DNA of 64,000 nucleotides from Nannochloris sp. 'desiccata' (lineage: Eukaryota > Chlorophyta > Trebouxiophyceae > Chlorellales > Chlorellaceae), in contig JAGTXX020000006.1 of NCBI GenBank assembly GCA_019044685.2, positions 2,189,501-2,253,500 of the forward strand, read 5' to 3'. Below are positions 41,007-51,712 of the stretch, one piece after another. The notes under the pieces are model-generated. The model worked only from the letters and a program-made list of their open reading frames with translations. It searched no databases and was not told the origin of the DNA. Within the stretch, counting starts at the first letter, position 1; each line of letters begins with the position of its first letter. The translations under genes and the position numbers were made by a program.

Positions 41007-41993
41007 TCAGATAACAGCAGCTTCGGGGAGCGCCTCCGCCACAAGCACCCCACCTGGCTGCATCTTCCACGAAGCATCAGCCAGTGGAGCCAGCTCGCGT
41101 AAATCGTGAGACACAACAAGCACCGTACATTCGGATTTCAGCGCTTTTAATAACCGAACAAGCTCTCCTCGTGTCTTCCGATCAAGTCCCGCAAGAGGCT
41201 CATCAAGCAGCAACAACTCTGGCCGCCTGACAAGCTGCACAGCTAAAGCTACTCTACGCTTATACCCATCACTTAACGCAGACAAACGCGTTGTAATAGG
41301 GAAAGAGTCTAATCCTACAGCGGATAAGACCTTGGAAGCACGAGTAGCAAGAGCTTGTCGGGCGAATAAACCCTCTGGTGTGTCTCCCAGCGGCCACCCG
41401 GCGGTGAGCTCTTCTGCGAGGGTACCCCCTACAAAATGTCGTTCAGGGAACTGGAATACTATACCAGCACGCTGTGTGCGTTGCTGTGCTGATAACGCAC
41501 GGTCTATTGAGGCACTTGACCCCACTAACGGACCAGAAAATGAAATATTTCCTGTTGTTGGTTCAATCAAACCTGCAAGCAATTGAAGTAATGTCGACTT
41601 TCCTGCTCCGCTACGGCCAAAGACCAGACCTAATGAATTTGGTTGCAGGTGGAGTGAAATATCAGTTAATAATGGAATTGGAGAGCCTGGTGGGTGGTAG
41701 CAAAGATTTGATGTCCAGAGATCTGAACCTAACGAGGTGACGCCCGGTGGGAGCGGCTGAGAGGGTGTTGGTTGTTCTTGATTTTGGAGGGCTGAGAGCG
41801 CGTTGACGATGTTGCTCATGACGTCTGCGAATGATTCATTTGGTTGCTGTGATGATGTTGCTCGTAGCAGTTGTAGTGGGACTATTTTTCGCCTCCTTTT
41901 TTCTAAAGAAAGTGCGAGAGGAAGGAGAGAGCGGTGGTGTAACTTTATCACCCTCATTCTATTTTGTATTTTTATTCTACCTGCAACCCGCAT
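41007..41993 (-). CDS. ABCI11: Plastid ABC transporter ATPase, ABCI11/NAP14-like
   Basis: Intronless, 328 residues from ATG 41993, which is one base after the stop of the neighbouring gene; in-frame ATGs at 42011 and 42008 would overlap that gene. The first ~60 residues are basic and acid-poor, like a transit peptide. Motifs: Walker A FGRSGAGKSTLL, Q-loop VFQFPERHFV, signature LSDGYKRRVALAVQL, Walker B LLLLDEPLAGLD and the H-loop VVSHDL. The QFPERHFV and DGYKRR forms match plant ABCI11 (NAP14), an ECF-type ATPase of the chloroplast envelope linked to metal and iron homeostasis. The signature has DG in place of GG (LSDGY for LSGGY). Confidence 0.9.
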   Translation of the reverse strand: MRVAGRIKIQNRMRVIKLHHRSLLPLALSLEKRRRKIVPLQLLRATSSQQPNESFADVMSNIVNALSALQNQEQPTPSQPLPPGVTSLGSDLWTSNLCYHPPGSPIPLLTDISLHLQPNSLGLVFGRSGAGKSTLLQLLAGLIEPTTGNISFSGPLVGSSASIDRALSAQQRTQRAGIVFQFPERHFVGGTLAEELTAGWPLGDTPEGLFARQALATRASKVLSAVGLDSFPITTRLSALSDGYKRRVALAVQLVRRPELLLLDEPLAGLDRKTRGELVRLLKALKSECTVLVVSHDLRELAPLADASWKMQPGGVLVAEALPEAAVI

Positions 41994-41994
41994 A

Positions 41995-42339
41995 TTAGAA
42001 GAGGCCATCATTAACTCCAAAGCCAAAGTAGTCAGCTTCTTTCTCTACTGGTGCAGCAGAAGCGCTACCACTACCAGCACCTCGTGAGCGTAGAGCTTGT
42101 GCTAATAGATCCTGAGTGGTGGCGGCAGGCTTTGCCGTCTGTGAAAAATACTGCAAATTTGCTCGTCGGACAGCTTCTACGCTAGGACCACGTTTTTGTT
42201 TAGCTTGTTTCTGCTGCTTTCGGAGTTTCTTTTGATCTGTTTTGCTCCTTTTTGTCTTCTGGTCAGCTGTGATTTGAGATTTTTCAACAGCACTGGCGAG
42301 AATCGTGCCAAGCTGCTTCTTCACAAGCTTAGACGACAT
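41995..42339 (-). CDS. Small basic protein of unknown function, upstream of ABCI11
   Basis: Intronless, 114 residues from ATG 42339 (MSSKLVKKQLG); an in-frame ATG at 42378 would add 13 residues. The middle is a strongly basic helix (KTKRSKTDQKKLRKQQKQAKQKRG) with nucleolar-signal character. A helix VEAVRRANLQYF follows, and the acidic-aromatic end EADYFGFGVNDGLF looks conserved in style. Small lysine-rich proteins like this are often ribosome-biogenesis or RNA-binding factors, but no family is recognised. Its TAA is followed by a single T and then the ATG of ABCI11, so both may be read from one mRNA. Confidence 0.65.
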   Translation of the reverse strand: MSSKLVKKQLGTILASAVEKSQITADQKTKRSKTDQKKLRKQQKQAKQKRGPSVEAVRRANLQYFSQTAKPAATTQDLLAQALRSRGAGSGSASAAPVEKEADYFGFGVNDGLF

Positions 42340-42662
42340 TCTCAGAATGCAATGTTGATATAAAATATAAGGATGCATATGAAATTCCCAGCATTATATA
42401 GGCGCAACCTTCAGCACTACAGCCTGAGATTTTTTTTGTACATCATTTTCAGCAGTAAAACATAAAAGCGGAACTTTTCCTTGAGTCGATTAGCATTTAC
42501 ATATACTTGTCGACCCGATAATAGGGCATTTAGAAGCCGAAAGTTAGTGAAGCTGTCCTGTCACGCATCCCGACCACTTGCAACCCAACAACTTACCTAT
42601 AGTAGGAGCAAAAGCGGGTCTTAGAACGATTTAGGTTATACTCTGCATTCATTATATTCAAG

Positions 42663-43967
42663 ATGGTGATGTCCCTATTCGACGCCTTCTTTGCTAAAAT
42701 TAAAGCGAATGATAAATTGCACTTGGCCTGGTGTGTCTCCGGCATTATTGCTTGCTTGGTCTGCTATGGAGTCTTGCAGGTATGCTGGATTTGTCACTAT
42801 CCAAGCAACATTCTGGAATCTGAAGTGGCGTTTTACCGGCTCTTTTTTGCCCCGATCTCATCCTCACATTTTTCTTTGCAAACTTGTTGCAGGAACGTAT
42901 TATGCAAGAGCCTTTCGATGGCGAACGCTTTAAATATTCCCTTTTACTTGTGCTCTGCAACCGTCTAGTCACCGTCGTTGTCGCCGCCTCTCTCCTCATT
43001 GCAAATGGCCAGGATATTCGCCCTGTCGCACCACCTCAAGCCTATGCTGCCGTCTCTGTCTCCAATGTGGTGGCTACTTTTTGCCAATATGAAGCCTTAA
43101 AGCATGTTTCTTTCCCTTTGCAAACTCTGGGGAAATGCGCCAAGATGATTCCCGTCATGGTATGGGGAACCATTATCATGAGAAAACGCTACAGTAAGTT
43201 GGACAACAAAAAAATCCCTCGAAGTTCCATTTATTTCTCCCTCAACTGACAGTGTTTACAATTTTTTGACATTTTTAATTTCTCTCTTTGTTTTTGTAGA
43301 TGTCAAAGATTATGGAGTCGCCGGCGCTGTAACTGCTGGATGTACTATCTTCCTCATGACTGGCGAAATCAAATCGAAACACGCTGGCGCTGACTCTTCA
43401 ATGTTTGGCATCATGCTCATGCTCGGCTACCTCGGTTTTGATGGATTCACTTCTACCTTCCAAGATAAGTTATTTAAAGGATACCAAATGACTATTTACA
43501 ACCAAATTATGTACGTCCAATCTTTTTCTGCTGGATTTTCCATCTTGGGTATGCTTACCGCTGGCCAGCTGGGCGAAGCGTTTTCTTTTGTTCTCCGTCA
43601 CCCTGACGCTTTAAGTAGTATCTTGACGCTATCTGCTGCGGCAACCATCGGCCAGCTGTTTATCTCTCACACTATTAAGACGTACGGTGCTCTTCTGTTT
43701 GCTACTGTCATGACCACTCGTCAATTTATTTCGATTCTCTTGTCGTGTATTCTGTTCGCTCATCCTCTTACTGGAGGGCAATGGATGGGTACCGCCACCG
43801 TCTTTGGCGCCTTGTACTACAAAACACTTTCAAAAAAGGACGGTGGACATGGCGGTGGTGATAAGACAGCAATCGCAAAGACTGTAGAAGGTGAAGTTGC
43901 CGAGGCAGCTGAGAGAGTGCCGCTTACTGCGACTGCTGCGGCAGCAGAACCAGTCTTGCCAAAGTAA
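42663..43967 (+). CDS. UDP-galactose/UDP-glucose transporter (UAA/SLC35B1-like), three exons
   Basis: Exons 42663-42779, 42893-43193 and 43300-43967 give 361 residues with about nine to ten hydrophobic segments. Diagnostic pieces of the UAA nucleotide-sugar transporter family: VCYGVLQERIMQEPF at the first junction, FCQYEALKHVSFPLQTLGKCAKMIPVMVWG, YLGFDGFTSTFQDKLF, MTIYNQIMYV and the C-terminal TYGALLFATVMTTRQFISILLSC. These are shared with SLC35B1 and plant UTr1/UTr3, ER/Golgi antiporters that bring UDP-Gal/UDP-Glc into the lumen for glycosylation and glycoprotein folding control. The C-terminus lacks a clear KKxx signal. Splice sites are consensus (GTATGC, GTAAGT). Confidence 0.92.
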
Positions 43968-44542
43968 CTATTTTATTTGAGAAATTTTCGTCAAAGATTT
44001 ATTTAGATTAAGGATTCATTAATGAATATTAATGAATACATTAAAATGTAGTGTAGGTTCTAAATGAAAACTTTTGTTGCACAATTTATAGTGGTTCTTT
44101 TCTCAACACTAGGTTAGATATTGCAAATTGACTTTCTTTTGCCGCTGGCCGTCTTCAGCGGCCTTTAAGCTTTGTGAATTTCCTGTGTTTTTATTTTATA
44201 TTACTGCTTACAAAAAGAAGAATGATGTTTTTTACTTGTCTGTTTATTCTACAAGTAAAGAAGACGGGAAAAAAATACAAGATATAGAACATGCATGGTG
44301 CAACAATGCTAATAAACTAGAAAAGTAATAAAGAACAACAAGCTAAACACCGATGTAACGCGGCAGATGCGCCCAAAAAAGAAAAGAATTTCTATATATT
44401 ATACAATAGCAACGTCTAAATGATTTATTTTATTCATTCTACCGTACCGGAATGACCTGGTTCTTCATTCAGTCGTCAAAAATGGCTCTAAAAAGTTGAG
44501 TTTTTATCTAAAAATTGCCAACCTACGTCTAGCAACCGCTAG
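43968..44542. other. Intergenic between convergent genes, 575 bases
   Basis: 3' flanks of the nucleotide-sugar transporter and the mitochondrial carrier. AT-rich; a frame at 44128-44328 has no recognisable content. No RNA gene seen. Confidence 0.35.
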
Positions 44543-45818
44543 CTATCGATTATTAGCGTTCGTCTGTACATCGAGACTTCTCTTCATCATTTCATAGGCA
44601 CAAAAGGCGATGGCAACCCCAGGAACCACTTTATAATACTCGGGTAATATCCCAGAATACAATCCACGAATTCCTTCGGTCGTTGCAATCGATTTAAATG
44701 CGCCAAAATAAGAGCTGTACACGCGGGCAGCACCCGCCTGGCCTTGTAATTGCATCCGCCGCCTGACTAAATCCAGTGGAAATGTCGCTGTGGAGGACGC
44801 TAAGCCTGCGAATGATCCACAGAGTAGACTCATTCCAGGGGTAGGTGCTGATAAATCAGTTTTTTCAAGCCAAGCAGAGCGTGCTGTCTCATACGCTGCA
44901 TAGTTGATTGCCAAGCACGGTCCTACTTGAGCGAGCGTGGCGCCCAGACCTCGATACAAACCAGCGGCACCTTCATCTCGAACGATGGTTTTAAATGCAT
45001 GGCCAATACCGTGGTAATAATTTCTTGTTGTCTGTGCTGCAAGGCGAGTACGGATCAAGTCTAATGGGTAGGCCAGGCCACAAGCAGTGAGGCCAGCAAC
45101 CCCTCCTGCCGCTAACCGACGGGAAACATCGCCAAATGCATACGGACCTTGCGAAGGCGCATGCTGTTTCCACCATTCATTAACAGTTTCATAAGTCCAG
45201 AAATTCGCTGCGGAGTACGGTAGTCTGTGTATAATTGTGACGCCGTTGCCCTTCCAGAGAGCTTTTACGCCTTCTCTCTGTATTACTCCTTTTAATGCTT
45301 CGAGGACTGAAGTTCGAGGCAAAGGAGTCGTAGCTCGAGTAGAAGCTGCAGCATCTGGACGTAGCGGTAGACCTTTCACCTGTATAATTTTGAAAAGAAA
45401 AAGAAAAGAGGTAAGTCAAAGTAAGTAACTGAGTAGAGGTGGCGAGGAAGCTGGGCGAGCGAGATGTAATTGTGAGAATGACCAGAGAAAAGAGACATAC
45501 CTGGTACAATATTGTAAGACGAGCAAGTGGAGCGGTAGCGCTTTTGGAAACTGCTCCTGCAACTCCGCCAGAGGCAAGGAGCTTAAGAGTTTCCAGAAAA
45601 TCTTGACGGGGGGAAATGCTCAATTCATTGTCTTCCTCTTCTTCAGCTAGTAGAGCCTCTTCATCTACTGCTATTAACCTGGTAATATCTGCTTCGGTTC
45701 CGTCATTCCCTGTGAGCGCTGCGTCGTCAACTTCCTCTTGCCAAGGAGATTTGTAATGGGGGGATTTTGAAAAATTCTCAACCCCCTCTTCTGCGGCCGT
45801 CGTGGCTGGGGCCGCCAT
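44543..45818 (-). CDS. Mitochondrial carrier family protein, two exons
   Basis: Minus-strand exons 45818-45501 and 45379-44543 (intron GTATGT...ATACAG, phase 0) give 384 residues. After an acidic ~75-residue N-terminus come three mitochondrial carrier repeats. The first signature is TAPLARLTILYQ, the second YPLDLIRTRLAAQT and the third FPLDLVRRRMQLQG, each followed by a short helix with GxxGLYxG-type motifs. The APLARLTILYQ form, WKGNGVTIIHRLPYSAANF and GILPEYYKVVPGVAI match plant carriers of the At3g55640 group (adenine-nucleotide/CoA-type branch). Substrate not determined. The frame is open upstream of 45818 to another ATG at 46007, but the acidic start at 45818 is more typical. The first repeat lacks the usual Asp in PxD. 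Confidence 0.88.
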
Positions 45819-46245
45819 GGGAGTTGTTCCTTTCTTTACACCCAAATTTATTTTATATTCAAAACAGGCTGCATTTTGAGTGGCGGCGTTGCTATATTTG
45901 CAGCTTTTTTGAATTCTGATTCGCTCCCAAATGAAGAAGCCAGTCCATTGTTTAATAATACCAAGAGTTCTACAGTTAGTTATTATTTTGTTTACATATT
46001 TATGCAAGGTATGTAGTTGATGCTTTCCGTGTGCTTCGTTTTAAAATTTAGAAATTCTTTACCCACGCTTCATCAACTGCCCAGTAGAGGCATCTCAGCA
46101 ATCTCCGCCTCAGCTGCTTTCTTTTCTTTTTAAAATTTAATAATCAAATACTCACACCTGTGCATCCATCACAAGTCCTCCTGCTGGGTTTTTCTTCACA
46201 CCTTCCATACAGTATGCAAATAGAAAAATCTTGAGATTTTTCTAT
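45819..46245. other. Intergenic, 427 bases, with perfect palindrome at right end
   Basis: Upstream of the carrier gene and 3' flank of RACK1. The only structure seen is the 30-base palindrome at 46218-46247, listed separately. Confidence 0.4.
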
Positions 46246-46247
46246 TT
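46218..46247. repeat. Perfect 14-bp inverted repeat overlapping the RACK1 stop
   Basis: Arms 46218-46231 and 46234-46247 are perfect reverse complements separated by TG. On the RACK1 mRNA the structure begins at the last two bases of the stop codon (stop TAA, 46248-46246) and would fold into an AU-rich hairpin directly after translation ends. A TGTAA motif overlaps the stop on the same strand. Confidence 0.75.
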
Positions 46248-47414
46248 ACATAGCACGGCCGACCTGCCAGACACGGATGATGCCATCAGTGTACCCAGAG
46301 TACAAAGTAGAGCCATCAGCAGACCAAGACAAGCAGACAGCATAAGGAGGCTGAGAGCGTTTACCAACATTCTCAAACTCAGGGCGGAGCTCCTCAACAA
46401 GACCCTTGGACTCAAGATCCCAAATCTTAATGCAAGACTGAGTGGCAGCGCACAACCAGTAACGGTTGGGTGAGAAGCACAAAGAGTGAATAATATCACC
46501 AGCATCGAGGGAATAGAGACGCTTGCCCTCAGCAAGATCCCAAAGCATGGCAACGCCATCTTTGCCACCAGAGGCGCACAAAGAACCATCAGGAGAGACG
46601 GTGACTGTGTTGACATAGCCTTGATGACCGGCAAGGTTGTTGCGCAATTTGCAGTTGGTCAAGTTCCAGACCTTGACGAGCTTATCCCAACCAGCGGAGA
46701 CGATGATGGGGTTGGAGGTCACAGGGGAGAAACGGACGCAAGAGACCCATTCACTGTGACCTTCAGGCTCAGAGGCAATGGTGTACTTGCATTCACCGAG
46801 GGTGTTCCAAAGCTTGATAGTGCGATCGCGAGAACCAGAGACAATCTGACGGTTGTCAACGGAGAAGGCGACGGAGAGAACATCCTTGGTATGGCCCAAG
46901 AAACGGCGGGTGGTGGCACCGGTGTTAATATCCCAAAGGCGGAGAGTGCCATCCCAAGAGCCGGAAAGACAGAACTGGCCGTCAGAGGAGACCACCACGT
47001 CCTGAACGGTGTGGCTGTGACCGAGGCAGCGTCTCTTAGGGAAGCCGTACTCGCCTTCCTCGCGGGTCAAAGTCCAGACAATGAGAGACTTATCACTGCA
47101 GAGCATTAAATGGGTGTGGGTATTTAGTTAGAGAAAACTGTGGAGAAAAGGATTTTGAAGGCTGGGTGGTAAAATGCACGAGGAGCAGACTTACCGAGAA
47201 GCAGAGATGAGGACATCAGAGCTGGGGTCGAGGGGAGCAGCAATGCTGGTTACCCAGCCTGTAAAGAGTGATGAAAATGCAAGAGTTTAGACGATGTTCA
47301 AGATGTGCAAAATTCGACCAGATGCGGCGAGCAATTCTCTATGCAGTCCAAGCTGATAAAAGGCTTACCTCTGTGACCAACGAGCTGTCCACGAAGGGAT
47401 AAAGATTCAGCCAT
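46246..47414 (-). CDS. RACK1: RACK1 (G-beta-like) ribosomal scaffold protein, three exons
   Basis: Minus-strand exons 47414-47369, 47258-47195 and 47095-46246 give 319 residues, the usual RACK1 size. Seven WD repeats are visible: the first is built across both introns ([17 protein letters not shown]...LISASRDKSLIVW), then [31 protein letters not shown]...[32 protein letters not shown] and [15 protein letters not shown]1 sits on the 40S head near the mRNA exit and docks signalling kinases; it is the Chlamydomonas Cblp family. Codon use is strongly biased to G/C-ending codons, which explains long shadow frames on the plus strand and suits high expression. The 3' end carries a palindrome. Confidence 0.97.
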
Positions 47415-47742
47415 TGTGTTTTATAAAGCCTGTTGATGGAAAATCAAAATGATGAAATGGTTAGATGGGTCGTGGTTTTTAACTTCTAAATTGCCAGGCA
47501 AGGAGGCAACTTACTCTCAAATTTAACTAAAAGTGTACAGAGGCTGGTACATGAGCTTGATCAGCCGTTTTAAGCCATTTCTCGCTCGCTCTTTGCTCTC
47601 GCCGCAGCGAGGCCCCTCTGTGTGACCCTGGGCCTTGCCACTGACTCGGTGACTGGCAAAGTTGTTTCGAGAATTCCTCATGGCAAGTCAAAATTACACG
47701 GTGTGCTTATTACGATCATAGGTCAAAAATAACGGTATATAA
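47415..47742. other. RACK1 upstream region, 328 bases
   Basis: Between the RACK1 start and PAO stop, both minus. Contains a GC-richer segment near 47580-47660 that may include the RACK1 core promoter. No motif assigned. Confidence 0.3.
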
Positions 47743-49824
47743 CTAGGGAGTATACTCTCCAGGCACACGGTTGCGCGCAGGTGGGTGCACGCCCTCGAAA
47801 AATCTAGGAATTGTTTTGAAACACCACGCCCACACCGCCCCCGTTACCACTGCTAGGGCCAGTCCACCAAGAACAAAGGGCGCAGCAGGGAGACTCAACA
47901 GCGATGCTGATGAAGCACTCAAAGCAGCTTGACGGAGAGAAACTGCCTGCGTGACAGCTGCCGCTACGGCAGTTACACTACCACCAACAGCCAACACAGC
48001 CGCTGCCGCCCTCACCACCTTCAACCTCGCCAAAGCAGTTCTACAGATGCTGCAGTTCTCTGTATGGCTATGGTAATGATCCAGAAGCTCTGTTTTGCTT
48101 AATCTGGGTCCAGCTGCTGCTAGCCATGCCGCGTTTTGAGGACCAAAAGGACCACCCCCGGCAATCCGATCGAGCCATCCTCTGAAAGCCATGACATACG
48201 CGTCACTGCTACCAGGCATATAGTAGACCTGTCCGATGGGCTTTTCAGTTAATCCACGTTCTACAGACTCGCGTTCTTGCAAATGAAGGAAAATCTGGAG
48301 CAGAGAATAGATAAGACAAGCAAAAATCAGTTTTCCAAGGTTTCAAAAATCAGTACCCCTGGAATTCATAAAGTTCTCTCTTCAAATTAAAAAAACATCG
48401 TAAGAAGCTTATATTTAATCATAATCAACTCACATTATCATCATCTAGTACAGATAAATTCCCTAAATGACCCATAAACTGAGGCATAATACCAAATGCT
48501 TTCCGAATCAATTTATTCTTAAATTTAAACGGTTGCCTCACAATCAATCGACACCGCCCTGGTGTCGTAGGTACACCATACACGGCAGTAATATTAGCGA
48601 ATCCACGGGTGCTGAAAGCATCAATGGTGTGGCGCATTAAGTTAGGGCCTTGAAAATGGGTGAGCTGTGCACCAAGGCCACCTTTCCTTGGACCTGTAGA
48701 AACAAGAGACAAAAGGAAAACACAGACGGGTAAAATGTTTTCATCATTTTTTTTTTAATTATGCTCTTTAATTCACTTTCTGATGATCAATTTTAATACC
48801 GTAGGACTCAGTTCCTTGTTGTATAATGATAAAATCTTCTCACCTGTAGGCCATATGCCTTTGAATCCCCAGGGTCCTTTTTCTTCGATCCTCATATCTT
48901 CAAACATTCCAGAAGATTGTCGCTTAGAAACACTTGCATGATGGGTAAAAGGCACATGTCCAGCATCAACTACATTTTCTATTAGCGTAGAGTATTCCAT
49001 AGGTAAATCTCTCCACATGGGTGTTAATTCAAACCAATCTGGGTCGTCTAACTCAGGCAAAAGAGGGAGAGAGAGTTCATCATCCGCAGCGGTGGGGCTG
49101 CCGTCTTCATGGTGGGGTTGGAGACGTACCCAAATAAGGCCTTGTTTGGCAACGCATTGGAATGAGGTGGCTTGGGCACGGGGGTGGGAGATATCACCGC
49201 CTTGAGGGATGGATTTACAAGCGCCCTCGCCATCAAATTGCCATCCTGTAGGAGAGGTAAAAAGAAAGAGCTAATTGAATTTTGGAGCAGCACAATACAA
49301 GTTGTTATAAATAAGGGGGCAAGGAAACAGAGACTGTCTTCTTTTAGCGAGAGAGAATCAGAAAACTATCTAATCTGACCATGATAAGGGCATTCTAAGC
49401 ATCCATTGGGTGCAATACGGCCTTCACTTAAAGGAACAAGTCTGTGGGGGCACGCATCTCTAAATGCTCTGACAGCCGCTCCGTCCCGCCAAATCACAAT
49501 AGGGGTATTTAACAACGTGAATTTGTATAATTGACCAGGTGCAACGTCATGTTCAAATACAACTGGGTACCAGTGGTCTTTCCAGTCGAAAGATGAAGCA
49601 GAAGAAGACTGAAAGCCTTCCTCTGGTGCTTGGTTAGCGGTGGTTAGCGAACCATTGGAGTAGGTGGGAGGAGTTGCAATGGCTTGGGGAGATAATGCAT
49701 GTCCCTTGGAGCTCTTCTTGATGTTTTTGCATTTGAAAGTATGTCTAGAACCCAGGAAAAAAGAGTGAAACGGACCAACAAGGCGAGGACTCGCCCCGAT
49801 GCTGGAAGAGATCACAGCCTGCAT
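47743..49824 (-). CDS. PAO: Pheophorbide a oxygenase-type Rieske monooxygenase, four exons
   Basis: Minus-strand exons 49824-49380, 49245-48844, 48693-48434 and 48294-47743 give 552 residues. A Ser/Lys-rich transit peptide precedes DHWYPVVFEHDV. The Rieske centre is CPHRLVPLSEG...CPYHGW (residues ~125-149; the second His is completed across the first intron). The mononuclear iron site is ENVVDAGHVPFTHH. PAO domain sequences follow, then a C-terminal CSIC redox pair and two hydrophobic segments (VVRAAAAVLAVGGSVTAVAAA and FVLGGLALAVVTGAVWAW) for the envelope or thylakoid membrane. Relatives are PAO/ACD1, which opens the pheophorbide ring in chlorophyll breakdown, and PTC52 and TIC55. PAO or PTC52 is favoured by length; the exact substrate is uncertain. 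Confidence 0.9.
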
Positions 49825-50139
49825 GTTTGGATAGAAATAGCCCAGAACGCTCCTGCAGATGACTGTATACTATCACTAAGAATATCGAAGATGTATTAAA
49901 TTTTGGAATGTGAGTTCCTTGAGGAATTGTGAGGCCATTTATGGTGCCCTGCTTTGCTCGAAGCTTCACCGAGGTCTAATAAATGATGAGTGTTGGTTCG
50001 CATCCATCAATTGTGAATTACTGTATCTTCATCTGTTCTATCATCCGCATAGAGGCGTGTGGACTTTAAGGCTTGCAACTTTGAAACTCTTCTGAAATCA
50101 ATTCAACTTTTTTATTAGCATAAACCCAGGATAGCAGCA
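49825..50139. other. Divergent promoter region PAO / NDUFB3, 315 bases
   Basis: Separates the PAO start (minus) from the NDUFB3 start (plus). No motif recognised. Confidence 0.35.
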
Positions 50140-50304
50140 ATGGCGTTTAACTGGAAAAAGTTTGATACCTGGCGGTCGCATCCTTTACTGACCAATAACA
50201 CAAAACACGCAGCACCTGGGTTAAAACTTGGATTTGCAGCATTTATTCTTTATGTTGCTTATGATAAAACGCTGGGCGGCACAGACGATCATCATCACCA
50301 TTAA
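50140..50304 (+). CDS. NDUFB3: Complex I subunit NDUFB3 (B12)-like, 54 aa
   Basis: Single short exon from ATG 50140 to TAA 50302-50304. The product starts MAFNWKKFDTWRSHPLLTNN and continues TKHAAPGLKLGFAAFILYVAYDK. This follows the plant B12 pattern (DEWRKHPMLTNQLRHATPGLGIA), with one membrane helix. NDUFB3 is an accessory subunit in the membrane arm of complex I. The protein is shorter than animal B12 but similar to plant forms, and ends in DDHHHH, a His-rich tail that also occurs in some animal homologues. TGTAA follows at 50533-50537. Confidence 0.8.
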   Translation: MAFNWKKFDTWRSHPLLTNNTKHAAPGLKLGFAAFILYVAYDKTLGGTDDHHHH

Positions 50305-50532
50305 ATAATACAGCTATGGTCGACAATATTGTCTGTCACAACCCCTAGCATGTTGGTTGCAGGGCTAGAACTAGCCAGCGCCTTGACCTCCCCGGAGTAG
50401 CGGCGGTCAAAGAAGGCATCACCCCCTGCAACCTTCTCCTTTTTGTTGTTTGCTGCTTTCCTCTCCTCTGTCCTCTGCTGTTTACTTCTGCATCTAGTAT
50501 TGCTTTATCGTTACATAAACGTAATTCTATAT

Positions 50533-50537
50533 TGTAA
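50533..50537 (+). terminator. Putative polyadenylation motif TGTAA (NDUFB3)
   Basis: TGTAA 229 bases after the NDUFB3 stop and about 43 bases before the stop of the convergent proteasome gene. Confidence 0.35.
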
Positions 50538-50579
50538 TGATTCTATAATTTGAAAAAACAGACTTAGATCAGTTGAAAA

Positions 50580-51712
50580 TTAATCCCGCTTGAGTTCCAA
50601 CACATCGACCTTAACGCCTTCCTTGGTCATAATCAAAATCTCGACATCATCACCCTGCGTATTAAGAAAGAAGAGATCCAATATGAGTGGATAATCACAG
50701 CAATTAATCTTTAAATTGGAGGTATATATATATATATATATATGTCGTTAGATTCCCGTCACTGTTCTCAACTTACAGTATAGATATCTCGTTCTCCTGC
50801 CGAGACAAAAGCATCCTTGATCAGATCAACTGCCTTATCCAAAGGTAAAGAGCTCAACCACTGCTGTGGTGGAAGCACCAAGGGTGATGCCGCCTTGAGC
50901 TGGTTGTCTAACACAGGCTGGATGAGTTCCTTGCCGGAGCCTTGGCACCCAAAGCCAACTCGTTCAAATGAACCGATAGCATCGTATGTATAGATAGCAC
51001 CACGTCCTGGTGAGATAACAGGAAAGATAAATAAATATTTGAAGTTCAGTTTGAGAGGTTGGGGTACTTAATATTAAGAAGGGTTTGATAAGCAAAGAGG
51101 AGTTCGGGGCGGTAGCTTACCTTCTTCATCGAGTCCAGCACAAAGGTTGAAGGTGTAATAAGGGAAGAAACGTTTATAGTACAAGGTAGTAGAAAGAAGC
51201 TGTGCTACGGCATTGCAAGACATGGGCTTGCGATGGTTGAATTGATAGGTTACGTGGTGTGAGTGCAACATCTTGTGGAGCGCTTGACGATCAGCTTGCA
51301 TTCCTGCAGAGGCCACAACGCATTGATTGGACCTGTAATAGCAAGAGGAATACCAAAATGGTTAGAACGTTGTCTGAAGTGGCTTTATACCTTTATTGCA
51401 AGCTATTAAACGATGCTTACAGTCGAAGGATCTTTGTCTGATCGCGTGTTAAGATGGAGTAGCCAGTGGAAAGACGTTTGCTGGCCGCGATGATGCAATA
51501 ATCGTCACCAGCAACTGCTACTACGGTGCCACCATTATCATCATACCTGCAGCCAAGGGAAAGCGGGCGTAACATGGTCACGGGCCAGTTCCAAATAGAT
51601 GGCTTTCGATTGTGATCAGAGAAGAGTTTGAAACTTACGGTGACCAGCTTGCGTGCTGTTTCAGTGCTGAGCCAGCAGCAGGCACTGGTGCAACAGGAAA
51701 GGCGTGTGACAT
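50580..51712 (-). CDS. PBF1: 20S proteasome subunit beta-6 (PSMB1/PBF), five exons
   Basis: Minus-strand exons 51712-51639, 51546-51421, 51332-51121, 51006-50777 and 50654-50580 give 238 residues. Sequence follows beta-6: [131 protein letters not shown] and the end KRD. Beta-6 is a structural, non-catalytic ring subunit; it keeps a propeptide and lacks the catalytic N-terminal Thr. Expected length. All introns use GTAAGC/GTAAGT-like or GTATGC donors. A (TA)10 tract lies in the last intron. Confidence 0.95.
50723..50743 (+). repeat. (TA)10 microsatellite in proteasome intron
   Basis: Twenty-one bases of alternating TA inside the last intron of the beta-6 gene. Confidence 0.85.

Noticed and set aside
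46486..47109. 207-codon plus-strand frame opposite RACK1
   Set aside because: It is the shadow of the strongly G/C-biased RACK1 coding strand; RACK1 WD repeats are unmistakable and the antisense product is unlike any protein.
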